NCBI GenBank assembly: GCA_009617715.1
Contig: VTFK01000146.1
Span: forward strand, 310,001-374,000
Direction: 5' to 3'
DNA: 64,000 nucleotides
Source: Plectrocnemia conspersa
Taxonomy: Eukaryota > Arthropoda > Insecta > Trichoptera > Polycentropodidae
Shown: positions 1-12,110 of the stretch, piece by piece
Position numbering within the stretch: the first letter of the stretch is position 1
How the letters are laid out: each line of letters starts with the position of its first letter
Program-made: the position numbers and the translations under genes
Notes under the pieces: generated by a model
Seen by the model: only the letters and a program-made list of their open reading frames with translations
Database searches by the model: none
What the model was told of the DNA's origin: nothing

Positions 1-1430
1 GTATTTATAAATATGATGAAAAATATATATTTAATATTAGAAGCTTAAAATACATAATGATAAAATTAGAATATGGTAATTAAAATACATATATTAGAAT
101 ATAAAAGTCAAATTTATAGAAAATGCACATAATAGTATATTTATTATAGTTTACAACTGCAACAATTATGATACAAATATAAAATAACTAAATATATAGT
201 TTATTATTTTTTACTATAATGTTACTTGTAAAAAATTGTTTTCAACACTACAATTTATCTTCAATAACAAAAATAAATATTATTACAAAATATACAAAGC
301 AATTTTAATGCTGATTTTTATATATTTCACTTTTTTATACTTTAAAAATCTATAACTATAAATTATTACTCAAAATTTTATTTATTATTCTATATTATGT
401 TTTACTAAGACATGAAAATTAAATTTTAATACCTTTTGATAATTTTGCCTAAGCAAAAATCTTACACAACCATGAATTTTAAAATATAAAATCAACGATA
501 TTTTAACTTTGATGTAAAAATGTATTTGCAGATTTTAGATACGGCACATTTATTTATAATAAATATGCTTTATTTTGTATTATTTAATCCAAATATAAAA
601 AATAATAATAAAATTGTTGTCATTAATACGTATTTTTTATACAGATATTATGTATAATATAAGATTATTAACCCTTTGCACTCTCAATCCACGCTCCAAT
701 TACTACATACTGTTGATCGTACATCGTACGTTAACATTATGCAAAATTATACGTTTTTTGTAAGCACGTTATATTTTTTATATATATATAAACATCAATC
801 AAATCACAGTTGTACTTTTTTCTAACTAGGTTATATTATTTTTTGTTAAGTTTATCAAATCTACTACAAAATACAAAATACAATGTGTTTTAAATTCTTG
901 TTTGTTTTTTTTACCAGTCAAATTTATAAATCCTCTTTAAGTAAAACTCAACCTTTGATATTTAAGTCTCATAAATTCTCAATCATCACGAATAAAAAAT
1001 ATTTTAAATTGCAACTGTTTCATACATATTTAATAATAAATGCAGTAAAATCCATATAATTTGATTATTTTTAATGAAGCAATAAAAATAAATGGAGTGG
1101 AAAAGGTTAACAAACAATAAAATATTTATTCATGGTGTATTTTTAAACTATACATAAATAAAAAAATCAAAGTTTTATGTCTGGTTAAACTTGTTAAATT
1201 TTATTAACATAAACTTGAGACCATTCACATATAAAATTATTTATTAATTAAACTTTTAAGGGAGCAAAATATTTCTTTAACCTTATAATATTTCATAAAA
1301 AATATATGCCGAATATTTTTTTTAACATGGCATAAATAATAATTAATAAACAATAACTTTGAGAAAACGATTATTGTATATTGTCATTTATTTACAGGTA
1401 AAGAAACTTGAAGCATAAATAAAATATAGA
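1..1430. other. AT-rich intergenic DNA, no gene seen
   Basis: This stretch is very AT-rich, full of homopolymer A and T runs, and has no open frame of note on either strand. The only recognisable item is TTAA followed by CCCTTTGCACTCTC at 668-685, which looks like one end of a piggyBac-type element. I found no matching second end. Confidence 0.6.
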
Positions 1431-1875
1431 ATAGCTTACTTTTATGTTTGTCGTTACTCTAACCACCACTTCCTGTACACAGCTTCCAGTCACTTCACAT
1501 CAAACGATCCTAGTCCTGCGGCAGGTGTGTACCATTACCACCATTTTTTCATAAAATCAAACAACACCAAAAAGCAATTCGATCCTCGTGAACTACTTCA
1601 TCTTTGCACTACGCGTCGCAGATGAAGAAAAAATAGAACATGAATTGTTTACGTTTCGCCGGTACGTCAGAGATTAGACTGAAGAACTGTGGTTAATGAC
1701 AACGTCCGACCGGCTCTAGACCAGAAGCGGCACTGCCGGCACCTGACACTCTTCGCTCTCTGCAGGTGCATAGCGCCGTCAATGGGATTGGCGATGGCCA
1801 ACCGTTGGTTAAAGGAAACTTTCTCTGGGTGCTTTGAGAAGATCCGAGATCCGTATTATCTTTTGAGATCGTAAG
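1431..1875. other. GC-balanced island, possible non-coding exon or promoter
   Basis: Base composition changes sharply here from AT-rich to balanced and returns to AT-rich after about 1875. On the minus strand a GTAAGC donor-like site lies near 1433-1438, at the low end of the island. A 61-codon plus-strand frame at 1689-1874 has no recognisable domain. The island could be the 5' exon or promoter of a minus-strand gene whose body lies left of the window. That is inference from composition and one splice-like site. Confidence 0.25.
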
Positions 1876-2375
1876 ACAAAACTAATATATTGATTCATCA
1901 CAATTATTGACTGCATATATTTTACAATGAAGTTTTTATTTTCACTAATACAAATATATTTTCGACGTAATTTGCGGGAGGGCTGCTCAAAAGCATAGTA
2001 GAAAAACCATCAATGCTCGTGCAGCTCCAAACGTGGGTTTCAGAAAGTGGTTATAGTTCTCGGTCGCGTCCACTGTTCTTGCCTGTAAAGTCTAGGACTG
2101 GAGCACTTGCCAACTCTTCTCATGCCGGTACGTCTGCTCAATACTATGCATCAAGATATTGACATTTTCTGAGGTGATTTGTGTCTGTCCTTTTATCATG
2201 TTTTCATGTTTTTAGTAATATGTGTGTGTGGCTTTATGTATTTGTATGCATACGTATATATGTAGATATTTATATGTATTTTTAAATTTTAATATATATT
2301 ATGTTTTTGACCATCATGACGCATTTGATTAAATTTTCAGGTCACGATGCTCTTAATTTTAGTAAATAAATAAAT

Positions 2376-2555
2376 GTTACAGTGAACGAGTATTTTCCGA
2401 TGAAGTTATATTTTCACTAGTGAAGTCCAAATGTATTTTCACTAGTAGATATATATATTTCTATTAGTGAAATATTAATTTAACTGATAAGCGCTAATGC
2501 AATTATATGCTGCTCTAAAATGTCGATGAAACTCAATTCGACAGTTGCGAAACGT
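2376..2555. repeat. Dispersed repeat family A (CACTAGTGAA units), copy 1
   Basis: The sequence holds several degenerate units of the form ATTTTCACTAGTGAA, followed by a segment ending ATTATATGCTGCTCTAAAA and GATGAAACTCAATT. The same units and segments recur near 10.25, 16.73, 17.7, 40.55 and 61.3 kb. Terminal repeats and target duplications are not visible, so the element class is unknown. Confidence 0.6.
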
Positions 2556-5160
2556 ATATTTGCTGTTCATTTTCAATGGTAATACACATTCAATGTACGC
2601 AATTGTGTCAAAATATAATATAAAATAATAAATTAATATGAAACGTTGAATTAATAAAAAACACGTAAAAAACAGAGTTCCAATGGCATTACATTCGACG
2701 TGTGATCAGAAAATATCGACAAATTTGGATTTCGCTTTCATTTTCAATAACGCTCGACGATCTCTTTATTTTGAAATGAAAATGTGAAATCAATTAAAGA
2801 TATTATGATTAGTAATCAAATTATAATAATGCTCGACATAAAGATATAAATTATCTAAATATAAAACTCTCAATTTTCTTATATGCATAATAAACTTATA
2901 CTTGAAAGGTCAAAGCTATGTTTTCTGCTGCGCAAAATTCCAGCTGGAGTCCCGCATGGTAGTTTCATATAAAAAAATATAAACCAACTTATCTCTATAA
3001 TCAGTGACTAAGACAAGAGAAATATAAAATGCCTGAACACATCAAGATATAAATATTTTTTGAGAAACTTTATGTCCCTGGTTATATAAATACATAGTCT
3101 TAAACGTACTAATACAATTACTTATATTTTTTATGTTTCCTTCGTTTATCTAAAATTGGTATAACTATTACATACTTTTATATAATTTCCCCTTGCAAAC
3201 TAGAAAATGGTTATAAACCAGTAAATTGTACTTAATTATAAAGTATGTATTTTTCTGTATTCTTTAAATTATAATAAACGCTTATAAAAAATAAACAAAT
3301 ATATTAGGAAGATTGCTGAGGTATTTGGTTTTTAGAAACTTCCTCAGCAATTAAACGAAGTCGTTGACGATCCAGCATTGTTCCAACAGTGATAACAGAT
3401 GATGAATCATGAGTGTATGGTTATAAGAGCCAATCATTTCAATGAATATGCCACGAAGAGCCACGCCCTAAAAAAGTACGTCAAGTTTGATCGAATGTCA
3501 GTTTTTTTTTTTAGATTTTAAAAAATTCAATGCGAAATCTTACCAATACTTATTCTTACCACAAAGTCGTACATTCAATAGGACGTATTATTAGGTGCAC
3601 ATATGTTGATCATCTGATAATATCCTAATCATTTTACATTAAAGAGATGAATGCATTAGTTTGACTTTTTTATTCTTTTTTGTTAAGAACATGGGGACAC
3701 AGGTGTGTATTTTTTATTTTTATATTGACATTTTATACTAGATGGAATTAGTTACATTGTAAATTTTTTTGTAGTTTTTGAAATAAAGACAGCTACTATG
3801 AAATACATAGATACTGATGATAACGGACGTTGTGGCTGATTTAAATGTAATTAATAAAATAAGGACGTTGTTAAATGTATTGTTGGGTTTATCAACTGAA
3901 CTGATTAAATGTAATGTACATATATAGTTGCCACGAAAATTATTATATATTTATCTCAGTATTGTATCAGATTTTGCATGTTGTACCATAACATTAATGA
4001 AATTTTCATTATATACACTTGTAATGCATTAATCGAATTATATGCAAATATCATTATATACATGTGTAACGCATCAATCGTGTCATTACGTGACATTATT
4101 AATGCGTTACAGGATTATTCACGGAGCATCCTTACTCTCCTCACTGTTCCATAACATCTGAAACACGGCACTACAATATAAAGTATTTATTACGTCGACA
4201 CATTTCATTGACCACTCACAAGTCACGAGTCTAAGTTTTTAATAACCCTGTTTTGTCAGATAAATGTAATGTAATCATTGTAATGAGAGAATGAGAGGCG
4301 GCTGATAATACATGCATTGAAAAATTGATTTTTTAATTTTTTTTAAATTGAGAAATAAAAGAAACATTTTAAAGTTATTTAAAGTAATAGTGAGAGTGAT
4401 TAAGCTGTAGGAAATAGATTATAACTACTCAAACTGCATTATTTCAACTGCAATTAAAATCAGTTACGAAATTTATCAAAATAGATACTAAAAATCCGGT
4501 TTTAATCCATCTAGTAAACTTTCATTTGTATCTACATATAAACATTGTTTTCCTAGTAGAGCAAAAAGTCACATAAAAAATTGTTTTCATAAATATTTTG
4601 AGGAAAAGTAAATTAAAAAATAATGCTTAGATTTTTTTATATCACAAATCGAAAACCAATTTGTATGCAATTATTGTTCTGAAAAAAACAGTGGAATAAA
4701 AGAGCAAAACGAAGTAAGAGGCAAATATTTAAGAGGCGTTTTTTCATCAATGCAATCTAAACTTATTTTTTAAGAAATAGCAAAGACTCAAACCAATTGT
4801 TTCAAACTATAACCTACAGATAATAGTTGAACTGTAAATTTTATTTTTATAAAGTAAAAAGCATTACAAATAAATAACAAAATTGACTATGGCAAACATT
4901 TATTTTTTAAGAAAAATTTAGTACAAATAAAACAAAAAAATAAAAAATTCATATGAAAAATACACAATTGAAGTAGCAATTTTAGTTTCACTGTTAACTG
5001 TAAGGAAAAAATACATATTTAAAATCATTACCACAACCTTCATGATATAATTACGATATGACAATATCGACGGAGGATAAAAGAAAAGTATCATTTTGAA
5101 TGGTGAATTTGTGACATTAATTACGCTTAAGACTACTACTAAAGTATAATCTATATCACA
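2556..5160. other. Intergenic DNA with small repeats only
   Basis: No gene is visible. A 10-bp perfect inverted repeat (ATTGCTGAGG / CCTCAGCAAT) with a 20-nt spacer lies at 3312-3351. An imperfect 29-bp duplication occurs at 4007-4035 and 4052-4080, with part of the same sequence inverted near 4095-4111. The rest is unremarkable AT-rich sequence. Confidence 0.55.
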
Positions 5161-5162
5161 TT

Positions 5163-5168
5163 TTTATT
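5163..5168 (-). terminator. Candidate polyadenylation signal AATAAA
   Basis: On the minus strand AATAAA lies about 15 bases after the stop codon of the three-exon gene at 5184-6163. It would give a very short 3' UTR. A longer UTR using later signals is also possible. Confidence 0.45.
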
Positions 5169-5183
5169 CAGACCTATGACTAT

Positions 5184-6163
5184 TTAAATCGTCATAGATT
5201 TAATTTCACTCATGACTGCATTCCAAACGTTCCACCTTTGCGTCGCCCATTTTTGTTTCTCTTCTTCGGGCATTTCTTTTCTTATATTTGCTTCGTACTG
5301 TAACTTTACTTGAACTCCCATGCACATTTTCTTATGGCGAGGATCGAATGATGGATAATTCCAGGCTTTGTTCATTAAGGTTTTTGCATGTTTGTGGAAT
5401 CCCAACTGAGAGAAAGCTAAAGAGAGAAATAACAACCCTCTAGCTATACCGTTCTCATCATTGGATGTTTTAGCCAAATGTATCTGTTGCAGCGATGTTA
5501 ATAATGCCATTTTTGCCTAAAACAATATAATAATTAATAAAATGTAATACAAATAATAGATTTAAAATTTAAAATAATTACAAATTTAACGGAATAGTCT
5601 CCGAGTGCAGAAAATCCTCCACCGAGAGTCGATAACCAAGCAGCAGCACATTCTCTTTCTAATGCTATATGACAATCTCTCCATAACCTATTATTCCTAC
5701 AATAATAGTAAAAGTATTAATTATATAATCAAATATGAAACAAATTCTCACCGTCTAGATTTACATACCAAGTATAATCTATCATAAACGAGTCAGACAA
5801 CTTTGATTCGACGACTATAAAACACTTATATGTGATATTATCATCGATGTTTCCTTCGTCCTCTCTCATTTTATTTTTAAATGTTCTAATCAAGTGTTTT
5901 CTGTAGAGTTTCGTCGTACTAATAGGTTCCAAAAACGATTTCAGTAACATTATGTGAGTGTTAAACTTATAATGCTTATATATAACTCGTTCTATGTTAT
6001 CGGAATTTAGGTTATGTTCCGAATCCGACGCAAATTCGCGATATTCTAACTTTGGAAGATGCTCGTGACATTCTGTGCACAGTTCTAAGCTCTCTTTGGT
6101 CACAAGATACGTACGTCTGACCGATTCGTCTATGAACAAATTCAAGTAAAGTTTAAAATTCAT
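5184..6163 (-). CDS. Three-exon gene, protein of unknown function (277 aa)
   Basis: Coding exons on the minus strand are 6163-5769, 5696-5591 and 5516-5184. The phases fit (395 + 106 + 333 nt = 278 codons with stop). Exon 1 ends TG before GTATGT, and the first base of exon 2 completes a Trp codon. The second donor, GTTAAA, is weak but keeps the frame. The start is the ATG at 6163; the open frame upstream has no ATG. The protein has no signal peptide or membrane segment. The N-terminal half is mixed and charged. The middle holds a conserved-looking block (WRDCHIALERECAAAWLST, then GGGFSALGDY). The C-terminal half looks alpha-helical, with helix-turn-helix spacing like a TPR-type repeat (ARGLLFLSLAFSQLGFHKHA). 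This pattern suggests a conserved cellular protein, but I cannot assign a family. A palindromic GTCACGTGAC lies about 155 bp upstream of the start. Confidence 0.8.
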
Positions 6164-6314
6164 AATTTCTAGAAGTTTCTTCAAAAATTGATCAATTTAT
6201 GTAAATTTCAGATATTTTGCTTTGATAGATTTAACTGAACGTTGATGATATATGATAAAACGACAATTAATAACATAAATGACACAATGTCAAGAACTTC
6301 AACATCTCGAACTG

Positions 6315-6324
6315 GTCACGTGAC
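6315..6324. promoter_or_regulatory. GTCACGTGAC palindrome (CLEAR/E-box type)
   Basis: This is a perfect 10-bp palindrome with a CACGTG core, about 150 bp upstream of the start codon of the minus-strand gene at 5184-6163. The sequence matches the published CLEAR-type site bound by TFEB/MITF-family bHLH-zip factors. Position and match are seen; binding is inference. Confidence 0.35.
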
Positions 6325-6329
6325 TTGGA

Positions 6330-9290
6330 ACTGTCAAACGCTTATGGCCAAAAGCTATCGAGTGAAAACATGTACGGCCAGTGAGGTTTTTTTATTAGAT
6401 AGTTAAAAAAAATATTTTTATTTTAAACAAAATGAACTATAAAAATAATAATAAATAATAATACACTATTATTACATTACTTTAATTAACCCTATGTATA
6501 AGAGTTTATATTGCTCACAGTACGACTGCGCATCAAAACACACGATCTAAAATACTCGAAAGCATTACATAATGAAACTTCAAAACTATTGACCGCAAGA
6601 GCAATGAAACTATAAAACATTCAATTATGCTTACATAAACCTTTCTTGTAATCAATACGTACATCGAATATGACTGAGTTTATTTATAATTATTAATATA
6701 TTGAACGTTTTTAATGCTTAACAAACTTGATAATTACAATAAACACATCGTTATTTTGTAGATGGTAAAAAACTCAATTATCTTTACTAACAAGCAACTA
6801 AATAAAAAGGTTAAAATTGTATTATCCCAACGGTAAATATACATTTAAAAGTAATGTTTTATAATAGTTAGCAATAATATTAAAAAAATATGATTTTCAT
6901 TTAATGGCTAGTGGCTTTTTGCCACATTCCTAATTTAAATGTACGACCTTAATGATAAGCTTAATTAATTGTGGTTTCATTCATACGCACGAAATTAATT
7001 ATTTTACGCTTCCGTATACCATTATTTAATTACTAAGTCTATATTATATTTACCACACAAAATTCTTGTACCAAACTGGAATCAAAAGGCTTTGAAAAGC
7101 AGCTTAATTTGCTGGAAAGTGCTTTGATGATTATATCTTAGATTGAAATATTATAAACTATTAATTCAATCAATACTTACCTTATGAAAGAGTTGTAATT
7201 AAAATTTCTCTTTGTTTTTTTATATAAATACAAGATGATCCAATTCGAGTTTTCAAACTTAGTAAAAAAAAGTGATTTTGCAGTTATTTAAAAATGAATA
7301 TATGATAAAGCTACTATTGTGCATTATATATCTATACTATATATCCAGATTATCTGTAGGTCTATCTTTGACCTAAAACACAACCCATTGGTTATATAAT
7401 ATTTCCCTAACAAAATGCTTGTGCTATATATAATAATTCAACCTTTTACGTGACGTTACATCTGAACACTTCCCTTATTCAGATATTACGCAAATTTGTC
7501 GAGATAAATGTTGTTTACATATTTTATCTCTTTTCCACTGGCCTTACACGAATATTTTAATCAAGTGTCTCATTTGAAATAATCATAAGTCATAAAACAC
7601 CTGTGGGTTTTTTTTATTTTAATATTTTATTATTATTATGTTACCATTGTAGAGTATACAATAAAAAAACGTTTGAATAAACACCGCAGTCTAAATGTAT
7701 TTTCTACTACAGAAAAACAGTATGAAACGATCTTCAGCCTTAGGCGAAATTTTCTTACAAATGCCTAACACTCTATCGAATTCTATCTTATGACTTAGAA
7801 ATCGTCCGAATCTCTTAAAAACCGTATGTTATTTGCGTGACACAATTAAACATATATATTCGTGTTTGCATCTTCTTGTTCAAGTGTATAATTTCCAAAT
7901 TGCGTCGGATGGCTCAAGAGACATTTTTCTTTACATTTTATCTCCGTTAATAGCACTTTAGGGGTGCACGTACCGATATAATAAATAAATATTCCTTTAA
8001 AAGCGGAAATTAGATAAGTGTTTATAATTATGATGCTTCATGACGTGCGCACATAAAAAATATACATTATATATTATTACTCAGTTTGCGGTTTCTTGTC
8101 GAATAACTTTACATAATTTTACCTGTACATATTTATGAATAATTAGCATCCGTAAACTTATGATAGTCGCCACAGAACTAAATTACAAACAATGACTTAC
8201 AATAACCTATTTGCGTTATTCTCATTAATTTTAATTGACTGAACTTCTAATTTTATAATTTTGCTTATTGTAAAATTAAAAAAAAGTATTTTTTAAATTA
8301 TTATGTGGCCCTCATAGAAATCCCATTGATACAATGTTACTCCTGTCTAAGTACGGGTAGTAATAAAAATTATTACTCTATTGAAACCAGGTAAAGATCT
8401 TAATTTCCGCAATATGTATTTATATCTACATCAGTAAAATCTATTTTGAAAATAAGACATTTTATTTTATTTATCAAGTATTTAATTATTCTTCAATACA
8501 TATGTCTTTTTTAAAGTAATCTTAAACAGATTTAATATACTTATTTATTTCGATCCGCAAAGCTATGTAAAATGCAATATTTAGTATAGTTTGCAGCTCA
8601 CTCGTCGATTTTGCTTTTATCATATGAATCCCGACTTTTCCCGGGAAATTACTCTCGGATTTTTTCAAGTTTCTTTATATCTCGATTCCAGAGAATTTAT
8701 ATCTTCAGATATATTAGTTGTTTTCATCCTGAGTATTTATTATTTTAATTTATAAATAAATTTGAAATATTTTGCAGTATTAAAATATCATTTTCTTATT
8801 TTAAGCTTCAGCAACAGCATTCAAAATCTTACATAAAAAATCCATCTTTGATAAAGACTGTAAATTGGAAAAATTCCATCGGCCACAATGTAACTAATTG
8901 CACTATTTTATGGTGATAAATTACAAAAAATACTTAATTTTTCAACCATGTTTAAAAAAATCCGGTAATTCTCTTGAATGCGTTTGTCACGACTCGTGGT
9001 ACTTCTATGTATGCAAAACCCTCAATCACGATAGTGTCACTTTTGGTGAAAAAATCACGAATTAGTAGTTGAGTGTGACCGTGCGTTATCGTGGTACAAA
9101 ATTTTGTTTAATTTTCCCACAACTCTCATCATATTCTTTGGATTACATAACAATTGTCAAAGCTTTAGATATAAAAAATAAATAACTCACTGCGAATTGA
9201 AACTACTTTTAAGGAATATTCCTCTAAACTCGATCTGGCACAGGAAATCTTTAAGGTTAAGAAAAGGTTAGACACTTCTGGTTTGAACCT
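6330..9290. other. Intergenic DNA, nothing identified
   Basis: AT-rich intergenic sequence with no open frame of note. I saw no repeat with clear ends and no RNA gene. Confidence 0.5.
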
Positions 9291-9299
9291 TTGAACCTT

Positions 9300-9515
9300 T
9301 CATAAACGAACACGATAGTCGGTGACTAATATCTGAAAGACTTGGGTTTGAATCATATTGAACCCTAGTGTTTTTTTAATAATATCATAAATAGAAGATA
9401 TAATTTAATGATTGTTATTAATTATAATTTCGATCGATCATTACAGATTACGTTTTCCTACATTTTCCTGATACCACAGAATATCGTGATGAATATAAAA
9501 AAAATCGAGTTCAGT
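9300..9515 (+). repeat. tRNA-derived SINE, copy 1 (plus orientation)
   Basis: The head contains GTCGGTGACTAATATCTGAA followed by GACTTGGGTTTGAATC, which resembles a tRNA T-arm/B box. The tail matches two other copies in reverse orientation (12500-12740 and 16948-17130), including CGATCGATCATTACAGATTA and a segment ending AAAAATCGAG. It has no coding capacity. The tRNA origin is inferred from the B-box-like motif. Confidence 0.55.
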
Positions 9516-9869
9516 CGTGCAGTTGCTATCTGTAATAATAATACATCGCTAATAAAATATATGCCGCTGATATCAGAATAGTGTCGTACTACTTACTTAG
9601 TAGTTGAACGAGTTTATCCCGCTGTAACACACTGGGCTAACGCCTGTCATGTTGCCTCAAAAAATTTACAATAAATAAGTTTTTTGCTAATAAATTATAA
9701 AAATATCTTTGCTAAAAGCCAATTTAACAACTGTATTTGGTAGGACACCAAAAATCATCGATGATGCCGCATAGCTTCAGAAATTGAAGCCAATACAGAG
9801 ATGTCGATTCAGGATATAACAAATAAGACAATATTCATGGTCTAGCATTCAAAATTTTAAAAACATTGG

Positions 9870-10192
9870 GAAGGCGTGAAAATAAGGCGTGTGGGTTCCA
9901 CGCGCACTAAGCGACGAAAACAAGGCGACGCGCTTGCCTCATACAAAAAGAATCACGCGAGAAAAAAGTAATGCTCTCGGATGGAAAACTGTTGCTCAAC
10001 CTTCCATATTCACTTGATATAGCACCATCAGATAACTATTTATTTAAGTCTCTACAACATAATTTATATGGTAAAAAAATAATAGTATTAGTGAAGTTAA
10101 AACATTTTTTTCTGAACATTTTAACTCACAGCCAGTCAATTTTTACAAATGTGGGATTAAAAACATGCCTGATCGATGAAAGAAGGCTGTAA
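9870..10192 (+). pseudogene. Degraded mariner-family transposase (C-terminal part)
   Basis: Reading from about 9900 in one frame gives PRALSDENKATRL, close to the mariner HALSDENK block. After a frame change, 9971-10192 reads LPYSLDIAPSDNYLFKSLQH, the mariner motif around the third catalytic Asp (PPYSPDLAPSDY...LFRSLQ). The N-terminal half with the first catalytic residues is not readable and frames are broken. This is an old dead copy. Family assignment rests on these two motifs. Confidence 0.75.
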
Positions 10193-10249
10193 AATAAATT
10201 TGTTATTGTAAAAATACTTTTCATTAAATAAACGCCCTTTCTTATTTTA

Positions 10250-10520
10250 ATATAAATTTACTGGTGAAAATATATTTGGACTTCACTAGTGAATATATAA
10301 CTTGACTGAAAAATACACATTCACTGTAACATTTATACATCGCGTGTAATTAAATAATGATAAGTATGTAAATGTATATATTACTGTATTCATAGTGAAA
10401 ATGTATATCTACAGGTGAAAATGTATTCTGATATGATTTCACGGGAATGATATATTTTTAAAAATATTTTCGGGTTAGATTCGATACTCATTTTTTTAGA
10501 TTTTCTTAGAGGGATATTTA
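10250..10520. repeat. Dispersed repeat family A, copy 2
   Basis: It directly follows the mariner relic. It contains ACTGGTGAAAATATATTTGG, ACTTCACTAGTGAATATATA and a segment ending TTTTTTTAGATTTTCTTAGA. These match units at 2.4, 16.7, 17.7, 40.55 and 61.3 kb. No transposon ends are visible. Confidence 0.55.
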
Positions 10521-11194
10521 CAGTTTATTAAGATTCGTAGTATTTAATTAAATGACACGCATTTTTCACGCTAAATTCTAGAGGGGTATATGCCCTCGTC
10601 ACCTGCCCTCGCTCTCAAATGATATGATTTGCCGATTTCAAATGCTCAATGTTGGGCCATAGTGAAAATTATTGTCATATTCATATTATAGTGCATTTAT
10701 TTTCGATTTTAGTATATATTCGCATATTTTATGAAATTCGCATTTATTAGCAGCTATTCAGAATTTTAGCATTTATCGCGAAGTGCTAAAAACGCGTTTC
10801 TTTACTTATACTTTATATAATCACCTTCTGTCGGCCTTTCTATGCACATTCATTCGTCAATCCTTAAGTTATCTTAAATGTCTTCCAAAGTTTTCCCGTT
10901 AATATTGGTCTTGACCTCATGTAGGTCAGTGGCTTCTGGATTTCAACCCTTTTTAACGCAGTTTTTTTTTATTTTTATGCTATCCACAGTTTGACGATTT
11001 CTGATTTTACCATTGCGAATTGAAAATTATTAAAAAAATATTTAAAGTTTGACTTTAAAAGCTTAAAAATGTCATAATACATATGTATGTATGTCGTAAT
11101 GCGTTAAATTTAGTATTATGGTAATGGTCACCAAAAAAAGAATTAAAAGTTAAAGGTCAACGCTTAAATTTAAAAAAAATCAGGAAGTGAAGTA

Positions 11195-12110
11195 ACGATT
11201 TTCGCACCCCTACCGGCACGCGTCGAAACGACGAGAAAAAGAAGAAGTCGTCTACATCGGAGCGCTGGAATCGGAATCGGGTCGGGCCGTCGGGCCGTCG
11301 GGAAAGCCCTTCGAGCGGAATGGTGGAGGTGGGGGTGGGGGTGGGGTTGGTCGGAAAATCGACGGCTCGACGGCTCGATGTGCGCGAGCTGCGCCGATGC
11401 CAGAGGGGGGTCAGTCTCGGCGAGACCGCGACTCGCGCCGGTCGTCCGTCGTCCGCAGTTCCGTAGATCGATTGTCGCGATGCCGCTCCTGCTGACCGCG
11501 GCTCGCGCGGGCCTCTCGCGGCTCTGCGCCCCCTGCTCGGTCATGGGTCCCCGAGCGCTGGCCACCGCGCCGGGTCCTCCTCCGCCCCCCGCCATCCTGC
11601 GGCGAGACCCGCTAGACCTTAGCTTCGACGACCACGTCGCCTCCTTCAAGAGCAAGACCACCCCCGAACTCCTGAGGGCCTACTTCGTCTACCAGATGTG
11701 CTCCATCGAGTACCTCGTCGAGAACAACATGAAGGTCCGTGGGTCATTGACATAATATCGCACCATGCCACCCGTTACCCGTTACGCGTTACGTCACGAC
11801 ACCGACCCCGACCCCCGATCGAATATTTTCTTGGCGAAAATCAATGATCGCGCTTTCGGTCATAGCGCGCCGAAACTCGGCCATGCTCCGCCGCTCTTCC
11901 GGTCGTTATGTAACGAATGCACTGCGCCGCGTGGCGGTCGAGGTCGCAGGAGTCTCGTTATTTAATGAGAGAGGGGCCCGACACAAAGGGACGAGAGCCG
12001 AGAGACGAGAGACGACTCGTCTGATTCCTCTGATTCCTTTTTCGGCGGTCCGGTTCCTTTTCGGAACGTCAGGTGTGCAAAAACTGCACCGACTGGCGAC
12101 TGCAACGAAC
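11195..12110. promoter_or_regulatory. CpG-rich island with the PRODH start region
   Basis: Composition switches abruptly to CG-rich with many CpG dinucleotides from about 11195 and decays after about 12100. The first PRODH coding exon lies inside. The island probably holds the promoter, the 5' UTR and the beginning of intron 1. No TATA box is obvious. Open frames on both strands here are by-products of the low stop-codon density. Confidence 0.55.

Noticed and set aside
11170..11661. 163-codon minus-strand frame over PRODH exon 1
   Set aside because: It lies opposite the real exon in a CpG island, is low-complexity Arg/Pro/Ala, and matches nothing.
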